Of a stretch of 64,000 nt of DNA, positions 58,790 through 64,000 are shown one piece after another (position 1 is the stretch's first letter; each line of letters opens with the position of its first letter). The stretch is from Terribacillus aidingensis (GTDB taxonomy: Bacteria; Bacillota; Bacilli; Bacillales; Amphibacillaceae). Where the stretch lies: contig NZ_OBEK01000001.1 in NCBI RefSeq assembly GCF_900215625.1, positions 124,001 through 188,000 of the forward strand, given 5' to 3'. Below the pieces are notes generated by a model. That model worked only from the letters and a program-made list of their open reading frames with translations, did no database searches and was not told where the DNA came from. The position numbers were made by a program, and so were the translations under genes.

Positions 58790-59449
58790 ATGGAAAAAGC
58801 ACTTGTTCTAACCAAGCTTAGCGAGCAAGGGATTGTTGCTGTTGTTCGTGCTGATTCGCCAGAGGAGGCGATTCATATTTCAGATGCCTGTATCGAAGGT
58901 GGTATCACAGGAATTGAAGTGACGTTTACAGTCCGTGACGCAGATCAGGTGATAAAAGAGCTTTCTTCGCAATATAAAGAGAACGAAAATGTCATGATCG
59001 GAGCAGGAACAGTGCTTGATAGCACAACAGCACGTCTTGCGATGCTGGCAGGAGCGCGCTTTATCGTCAGCCCGGCCTTTGATGCCGAGACAGCCAGGAT
59101 ATGCAATCTCTATCAAGTCCCTTACTTGCCAGGCTGTATGACAATTGCCGAAATCAAACACGCAATGGAGGCGGGCGCAGATATTGTGAAGCTTTTCCCA
59201 GGAAGTGTTTATGGACCAAGTTTTATCAAAGCTGTCAGAGCTCCCTTGCCGCAAGTTAATGTGATGCCTACAGGAGGAGTGGACTTGGACAACATTGGAC
59301 TGTGGCTGCAGAACGGGGCAGTTGCAGTAGGGGTTGGCGGGAATCTTGTAGCACCAGCAGCCACAGGTGACTTTGCCAAAATCACTTCCATAGCACGGCA
59401 ATACGTTCAAAAAGTTAGAGAAGCAAGAACAGAACGTGTGAATATTTAA
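58790..59449 (+). CDS. kdgA: KDPG / KHG aldolase
   Basis: 219 residues, TIM barrel: GIVAVVRADSPEEA, GIEVTFT (catalytic Glu), GAGTVLD, and the Schiff-base Lys in GADIVKLFPGS. Cleaves 2-keto-3-deoxy-6-phosphogluconate to pyruvate and glyceraldehyde-3-phosphate, ending the pathway. Divergent from kdgR. Confidence 0.93.
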   Translation: MEKALVLTKLSEQGIVAVVRADSPEEAIHISDACIEGGITGIEVTFTVRDADQVIKELSSQYKENENVMIGAGTVLDSTTARLAMLAGARFIVSPAFDAETARICNLYQVPYLPGCMTIAEIKHAMEAGADIVKLFPGSVYGPSFIKAVRAPLPQVNVMPTGGVDLDNIGLWLQNGAVAVGVGGNLVAPAATGDFAKITSIARQYVQKVREARTERVNI

Positions 59450-59504
59450 ACATGAGTCAAGCTTTCCTTGGCATACACTGAACATTGTGAAGGGGGCTTG
59501 CACT

Positions 59505-59723
59505 ATGACGGTAAAGAAGAAAGAAATTGTCATCATTGTTGTAAACGCAACAGCTATCTATTCATTTCTGCTTATTGATATCGCAGCGGGTTCAGGGCTT
59601 TATATGACAGCGAAATTATTGGGAGCAGGAATAATTATTGCTTCCGTTTGCAGTATGGCAGGTGTGGAGGGGATCAAAAGAGGGCCGAAGTTTGTTCGAA
59701 ATGTAAGGCAAATGCGAAAGTAA
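59505..59723 (+). CDS. Small membrane protein with two helices
   Basis: 72 residues from the ATG at 59505 (AAGGGGG upstream). Two hydrophobic segments (about residues 6-24 and 32-53) and a basic C-terminus RGPKFVRNVRQMRK. No family recognised. Probably in the same transcript as kdgA (55 bases downstream). Confidence 0.5.
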   Translation: MTVKKKEIVIIVVNATAIYSFLLIDIAAGSGLYMTAKLLGAGIIIASVCSMAGVEGIKRGPKFVRNVRQMRK

Positions 59724-59755
59724 TAATGCAGGAAATGCGGGTCAGCACTTCCTGC

Positions 59756-60805
59756 TTATTTTGTTTGTACATTCTTTACCCGCAGATTTCCGACAGTAAA
59801 ATAGAATGGCGCAGGGAATGGGGGCTTCTTTCCTTGCTTCAATTTGGCTCCAGCTTCGTTAATCCAATAGATAGATTTGTTGATAGCAGAAAAGAAGATC
59901 ACCATTTCGCCGTTATCATCCATGCATAGACATGAACCGAATATGCCGTTTTGGTACCAATCCTCTCCCGTATCCGCCTTAATCAGCAGTTGCGGAGCCT
60001 CCGACCAATCCGCCCTGGTAAAGCTGGCAGTCTTACTTTTGAATAACCAGAGATCTTGCGGTTTATACGTATCCTCACCAAAAGCATTGCCGCAGCGGCT
60101 GACAAGTAAGTAGTACATATTGTTAATTTTCTTTGGCCGAGCATGGGTAAAAGCATCCTCCCGGGTGAAAAACAAACGTGGCTTCGACCATGTATCCAGG
60201 CCATTCTCACTTTCCGCAGCGTACACTTCATGCATGGGGATATCGCCTTTTCCTGGTTCGTGCGGTGTTGCAGCAAACCACATTTTCCATTTTCCTTCAT
60301 CGTAAATCACTTTTGGAGCAAGTACACTGTCATTTCGTACTGTTCCAATCATTACTGGATCCGGGTGCCGGAACCACCTGCCGTGCCGCAATTCCAAGCA
60401 GCCGATACTGTAAGGAGATTCGTTACCCAATACATTACTGGCGCTTCGTCCTGTGTAATAAATGCGGCGGACAGGTTTTCCGTTCACTTTCCCCTCCACA
60501 TAACAAGGTTCATGCAAACCATAACGATCCCAAGCAGCTTCTTTCGGCTGCGGCAGCAAGGGCTTTGCTTTATGCGATTTTCCAGGATAAGTTGAGATTT
60601 GCCATTTATTCTCTGTAGTCAGCGGTTCTCCTTTTGGGAGACTGGCGCTGAATAAGTTATTTTTAAAATTACGCTGAAATCCACCGAAAAACATCCACCA
60701 TTGATCATCAATCTTCTCTACACAAGGATCACCTAACCCTAGTAAATTACGGATTGGCTTATAGCCATCCAGCATGGAATATAATAGATTTGGTTTTGCC
60801 TCCAT
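59756..60805 (-). CDS. Five-bladed beta-propeller glycoside hydrolase-like protein (GH43/GH130 type)
   Basis: 349 residues from the ATG at 60805 (GAGGTGG six bases upstream). Blade repeats with WWMFFGGFQR, LHEPCYVEG, DSVLAPKVIYDEGKWKMWFAATP, HARPKKINNMYYLLVSRCG. Such propellers form GH32, GH43, GH62 and GH130 families; Asp and Glu positions typical of retaining/inverting acids are suggested (GDPCV, HEPCY) but not proven. No signal peptide. It may act on intracellular oligosaccharides, perhaps related to the nearby uronate cluster. Confidence 0.65.
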   Translation of the reverse strand: MEAKPNLLYSMLDGYKPIRNLLGLGDPCVEKIDDQWWMFFGGFQRNFKNNLFSASLPKGEPLTTENKWQISTYPGKSHKAKPLLPQPKEAAWDRYGLHEPCYVEGKVNGKPVRRIYYTGRSASNVLGNESPYSIGCLELRHGRWFRHPDPVMIGTVRNDSVLAPKVIYDEGKWKMWFAATPHEPGKGDIPMHEVYAAESENGLDTWSKPRLFFTREDAFTHARPKKINNMYYLLVSRCGNAFGEDTYKPQDLWLFKSKTASFTRADWSEAPQLLIKADTGEDWYQNGIFGSCLCMDDNGEMVIFFSAINKSIYWINEAGAKLKQGKKPPFPAPFYFTVGNLRVKNVQTK

Positions 60806-60906
60806 CTTTACCACCTCACTAGCAAGCAGTATGGACGGAAGAGCAGCTAATCATACTAAGATAAAAGTGATTCACGTACAGTGCGCTTCGTATTTATGGC
60901 AGAGCC

Positions 60907-61389
60907 TTACTTTGGTGACTCTGTATGTTTGTTTAATCGTTTAAGAAGCAGCCAGCCGAGCAAAGCGCCAGTAATGGAGCTGGCTAAGAAACCTGGTACA
61001 AATGCTAATGCACCGGCTTCTTGCCCCATCAGCAAATTCGCTATTGGGACGGAGAGTAAAGAGCCGAAAACCCCAGTGCCGATCATCTCACCAATTGCCG
61101 CGGCACCTTTACGCTTAAAGAAACGATAAAACAGACCTGCTAGCAAGGCGCCAATTATGCCTCCTGGAAAAGCTAGTAAACTTCCAAGACCGAGCATATT
61201 ACGGACAAGTCCAATAACAAAGGCGACAGCAACAGCGGGAACAGGTCCAAGCAAAACGGCAGTAATAACATTTACCGCGTGCTGGACAGGGAAAGCACGG
61301 GCAACACCTGCCGGGAACCAAATAAACTGGGCTCCAAGTACACCGATTGCGACAAGAACAGCCATAAGCGTGAGTTTTTTTGTTTGCAT
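60907..61389 (-). CDS. thiW: ThiW energy-coupling-factor S component
   Basis: 160 residues, about five helices: FPVQHAVNVITAVLLGPVPAVAVAFVIGLVRNMLG is the ThiW signature. S subunits bind a thiazole precursor of thiamine for an ECF transporter (EcfA/T elsewhere). The usual TPP riboswitch is not visible upstream (no CUGAGA or the GAACCUGAUC motif), so its regulation is different here. Confidence 0.85.
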   Translation of the reverse strand: MQTKKLTLMAVLVAIGVLGAQFIWFPAGVARAFPVQHAVNVITAVLLGPVPAVAVAFVIGLVRNMLGLGSLLAFPGGIIGALLAGLFYRFFKRKGAAAIGEMIGTGVFGSLLSVPIANLLMGQEAGALAFVPGFLASSITGALLGWLLLKRLNKHTESPK

Positions 61390-61612
61390 TAGAAGCTCCT
61401 TTGTTATGTATTCTGTTAAGCTCCTATGATGGAGAGGGGAGAGCAGGGGTTAGTGTATTGTCACTGCTACCGAAGCGACAGGATTGATTACAAAGGTCAT
61501 TAAAAAGAATGACCCGGGTATAATATGGATCATCTTTTTAAAGCCTAGAAGCTTCTTGATAAACTGTTCATATTTAAGGTACAGTTCCTATTTAGCAACT
61601 CCTGCAACTCCT

Positions 61613-62056
61613 CTATTTTTTCTGTTCACGAATCACTTCATTTATCCGCAGCATCGTATCCGTCATTTGCTGCAGTTCTTCAATTGCGATTTTGGAATAA
61701 TACTTTTCTATCAGAATATCATCCAGCTGCAGCAAACTGTTCATATACTTACGGCCGTTGGTACCAAGTGTTAGAAAATACTCCCGTTTATTAGAAGGGT
61801 TAGCTTTCTTGGAGATCATATCTCGTTTCTCTAATTTGGAAAGTACCTGACTTACCGCACTTTTGGAAATATCGAAGACATTGACAATATCATTTGCTGT
61901 GATGCGCTCATTTTTATCAATATAAGATAGGATGAATTCTTGCTGGACAGTTAGATCAAGTTCATCTAGTTTCTTTGTTTCTTGGGAAATAAGAATACCG
62001 AATTCCTCATATGCTTCATTCATTCTCCGGATTGTATCCTTATAAGAATGGCTCAT
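61613..62056 (-). CDS. MarR-family transcriptional regulator
   Basis: 147 residues from the ATG at 62056 with GGAAGG upstream (a longer frame to 62134 enters the exporter gene). Winged helix with ITANDIVNVFDISKSAVSQVLSKLEKRDMI and wing PSNKREYFLTL. Located 28 bases downstream of the MFS exporter, so both come from one promoter with a large palindrome, giving autoregulation. Confidence 0.88.
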   Translation of the reverse strand: MSHSYKDTIRRMNEAYEEFGILISQETKKLDELDLTVQQEFILSYIDKNERITANDIVNVFDISKSAVSQVLSKLEKRDMISKKANPSNKREYFLTLGTNGRKYMNSLLQLDDILIEKYYSKIAIEELQQMTDTMLRINEVIREQKK

Positions 62057-62084
62057 GTGCATCATTCCTTCCGAATCTGCTTCT

Positions 62085-63293
62085 TTATTGCATAATACGC
62101 CAATTTTTTGCTTTTGCAAACACAACAATTGCAAGAAACAGCCCAGTGCTAGCGAATACGGCTAATAAGAAACGAGCTGGGAGCCCAAGGGCCATCAAGG
62201 AACTGAATAAGGTCTGTGAGATTGGGTCAAAGGCAGTAGAAGCTAAAAATACAATACTCATCACTCTCCCCATCATGGCAGGGTCGGTTTTTTCCTGAAT
62301 GATGACATCAGTTGGAATATAGGTGAAAAAGCCAAAGAAGCCAATCAGTGCTGCGATAGGAATTAACCAGCCTAAACTAGGGACCTGGCTGAATAATCCA
62401 AGCGAGAGAACACTAGCAATGAGAGATATGAGCACCAATTTCCCGCGGTTTTTTCTGAGTGCAATGAAAAGCAGCAAGATCGTAGCTGATAAAGATCCAG
62501 CCGAAAAACCAGCCTCTAAGAAGCTTAAATCAAGCGCACTGCCTCCGAGTTGCTCCGCTAAAATAGGCAGACTAAGAAACATTGGACCGAAAACGAAGAA
62601 ATTCACGATGATGATAATGCTAATAGCAGATATATAAACTGTGGAAGTCCGTAAGTAACGATAGCCTTCTTTAAATTCTGTTATAAAAGAGACCTTTACT
62701 TCCTGTTTTACCGGTTTCATATCCTTAATAAAGCCAGGAAAAACAAAACATGCACTGATTACTGCAGCGGCAATGCTAACAGTAAAGGTAGCACTGAAAT
62801 TAAAATAATGTAAAATAGCCCCAGCTGCAATTGGGCCAATTAGAAATAGCAGCTCTTGTGAACTGTGAATGAGTGTATTGGCAGGCTGCAGTTGCTTTTG
62901 AGATACAATGCTGGGAACTAAAGATGAAAGAGCGGGGAAAAATAACCCGTCGAAGCACCCAATAAAGAAGGAAACAATTAGCAACAACCAAATAGACAGT
63001 ACATCTTTGGCAAGCCCTAATAGCAAGATTCCAATTAATAGCCCTTGGATCAATCGAGTGCTAAAAAGGATTTTGGATTTTTGTATACGATCAGCCAGCA
63101 CGCCGCCGATAAGCATAGTGAACATTCGCGGTATGGAGGCGGCAGCCATTATTAGACCTAGGTATTGGGGATGATGCAGCACATCTACGACATACCATGA
63201 GATTGTAATCATAAACATAGAAAAGCTCAGCACAGAAAACAGCTCGGATTGAAGGAGAAAAATAAATTGTTTATTCTTTAGTAAAGTTTTCAT
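62085..63293 (-). CDS. MFS exporter (drug-resistance type, MDR)
   Basis: 402 residues, about twelve helices: MFTMLIGGVLADRIQKSKILFSTRLIQGLLIGILLLG is the DHA1/DHA3 MFS motif A region. Macrolide-efflux-like exporters of this subfamily (MefA-like) have the same layout. First gene of the operon with the MarR gene; inducer unknown. Confidence 0.86.
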   Translation of the reverse strand: MKTLLKNKQFIFLLQSELFSVLSFSMFMITISWYVVDVLHHPQYLGLIMAAASIPRMFTMLIGGVLADRIQKSKILFSTRLIQGLLIGILLLGLAKDVLSIWLLLIVSFFIGCFDGLFFPALSSLVPSIVSQKQLQPANTLIHSSQELLFLIGPIAAGAILHYFNFSATFTVSIAAAVISACFVFPGFIKDMKPVKQEVKVSFITEFKEGYRYLRTSTVYISAISIIIIVNFFVFGPMFLSLPILAEQLGGSALDLSFLEAGFSAGSLSATILLLFIALRKNRGKLVLISLIASVLSLGLFSQVPSLGWLIPIAALIGFFGFFTYIPTDVIIQEKTDPAMMGRVMSIVFLASTAFDPISQTLFSSLMALGLPARFLLAVFASTGLFLAIVVFAKAKNWRIMQ

Positions 63294-63303
63294 GTTGCAC
63301 TCC

Positions 63304-63325
63304 TTAGTTAAGTTAACTTAACTAA
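63304..63325. promoter_or_regulatory. MarR-type operator palindrome
   Basis: Perfect 22-base palindrome, TTAGTTAAGTT and its reverse complement, in the promoter region of the exporter-marR operon. MarR dimers bind such A/T-rich palindromes. Confidence 0.7.
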
Positions 63326-63408
63326 ACTATAAGGGCGCATGATGTTTCATGTCAATGCATATATCGTGATTTGGTATATAATGGTGTAAAACTTACGGGG
63401 GTATAAAA

Positions 63409-63861
63409 ATGAAAGAAGTTCGCGTAGCTTATGCACTGATTCATAACGAAGGAACAAAGCAAATTCTCATGGTATTAAATAAAAAGAATGAGAGCTGGAC
63501 CTTGCCGGGTGGTTTGGTGGAACCTGGTGAAACACTTGCAGAGGCTGCTGTCAGGGAAGCAAAGGAAGAAACGGGGCTAGACATCCAAGTAACAACAATC
63601 TTGGCAGTCAATGAAGCAAAAATGCTAGCTAATAAGGAGCACGCTACCTTTGTGACATTCCGTGCGGAGCAAATTAGTGAAGAAATAAAAATACAAGATA
63701 CGGATAAGATAGCTGAAGCCAAATGGATGTCTTATGAGGAAGTGGATCACGTAATGACTTATTATCCGGGAGGAATCCGGAGTATCATTACTTCAGGAGT
63801 TCCATATGTAGATGAAGGTATTATCACAGTTAGTAAAAAGGGAACGACTATTAATGGCTGA
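63409..63861 (+). CDS. NUDIX hydrolase
   Basis: 150 residues with a perfect Nudix box GX5EX7REUXEEXGU ([24 protein letters not shown], about residues 36-58). Hydrolyses a nucleoside diphosphate linked to another group; substrate unknown. Divergent from the exporter operon. Confidence 0.9.
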   Translation: MKEVRVAYALIHNEGTKQILMVLNKKNESWTLPGGLVEPGETLAEAAVREAKEETGLDIQVTTILAVNEAKMLANKEHATFVTFRAEQISEEIKIQDTDKIAEAKWMSYEEVDHVMTYYPGGIRSIITSGVPYVDEGIITVSKKGTTING

Positions 63862-64000
63862 AATCACTTTGGAAGTAGATAGCATACAGTTTCCAAGTTG
63901 AAATCTTTGTTGGACGTAAGCAGTGAAGGAGATCTATTAGTTCGAGTGGGCGGCTCGACTTCTTATATCCAACAAGTAACAGGGAAAGTCTCTTGTGAGA
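63854..64000 (+). other. Possible partial coding frame at the right edge
   Basis: An ATG overlapping the NUDIX gene starts [15 protein letters not shown] and stops at 63899; from a TTG at 63898 another frame continues KSLLDVSSEGDLLVRVGG to the edge. Both read like one protein with a one-base shift. No ribosome binding site for the second; the call is weak. Confidence 0.25.

Noticed and set aside
61390-61610. TPP riboswitch before thiW
   Set aside because: Neither of the two conserved TPP sequence blocks is present on the minus strand; only a small GGTCATT/AATGACC hairpin is seen.

Overview
The window is chromosomal DNA of a low-GC, spore-forming member of the Bacillaceae. This rests on strong AGGAGG-type ribosome binding sites with frequent GTG/TTG starts, tandem T-box leaders, a GsiB-type stress protein behind a SigB-type promoter, a YjcZ-type small protein, a collagen-like exosporium-type protein, a Bce-type two-component/ABC module and a LytS/LytT pair. 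The genus cannot be fixed from the sequence; a Terribacillus-like organism is only a guess. No prophage, insertion sequence, tRNA, rRNA or CRISPR array was seen.

Layout. 1-3800: end of a serine hydrolase, a C39-like protein, a small membrane protein, an ArsR-type regulator divergent from a flavin reductase, and a hypothetical protein. 3.9-8.4 kb: response regulator, sensor kinase, ABC ATPase and permease of the BceRS-BceAB type. 8.5-13.5 kb: a five-gene nickel/peptide-type ABC importer behind two Zur-like boxes. 13.5-15.3 kb: convergent short threonyl-tRNA synthetase behind two tandem threonine T-boxes. 15.3-16.6 kb: a nucleotidyltransferase gene broken by one in-frame stop, and an anchored hypothetical protein. 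16.7-22.2 kb: GntR-controlled acid-sugar catabolic operon (dehydrogenase, DUF1537 kinase, GntP permease, class II aldolase) with two operator palindromes and a cre-like site. 22.4-25.0 kb: acetyltransferase, HAD phosphatase, FAD monooxygenase. 25.3-25.7 kb: a probable type I toxin-antitoxin locus. 25.7-28.8 kb: Fur-box controlled siderophore uptake.

28.9-33.4 kb: small membrane protein, SDR, HTH-DUF1232 regulator, YoaK-like and LCP proteins with a shared operator, a 47-residue peptide and a DCC protein. 33.5-38.8 kb: secreted beta-helix protein, a 766-residue secreted OB-fold protein, gsiB, a YjcZ-type peptide and a YrvL-like protein. 38.9-46.7 kb: acetyltransferase, LysE exporter, AlkC-like glycosylase, LOG protein, cytidine deaminase remnant, AraC regulator, VOC protein, TmrB, collagen-like protein with partner, signal peptidase and CHY zinc-finger protein. 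46.7-49.9 kb: NapA/GerN-type antiporter with a riboswitch-like leader, AGE-family isomerase, acetyltransferase. 50-53.7 kb: OFA-type MFS transporter next to LytS/LytT, resembling known pyruvate-sensing circuits. 53.8-59.7 kb: complete unsaturated-uronate/KDG pathway (kduI, kduD, kdgT, kdgK, kdgR, kdgA). 59.7-64 kb: beta-propeller glycosidase-like protein, ThiW, MarR regulator with MFS exporter, NUDIX hydrolase and an unclear partial frame.

How the parts work together. Several sections are self-contained sense-and-respond modules: antimicrobial peptide sensing and detoxification, metal import under Zur and Fur, acid-sugar and uronate catabolism under local GntR and IclR regulators with cre-like sites, a LytST-transporter circuit, and a MarR-exporter pair. 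The least explained signals are RNA or DNA level: the antiporter leader, the nested hairpins between kduD and kdgT, the toxin locus whose expected ATG is ATA, and the repeated GTTGACAAATWGTCAAC operator.
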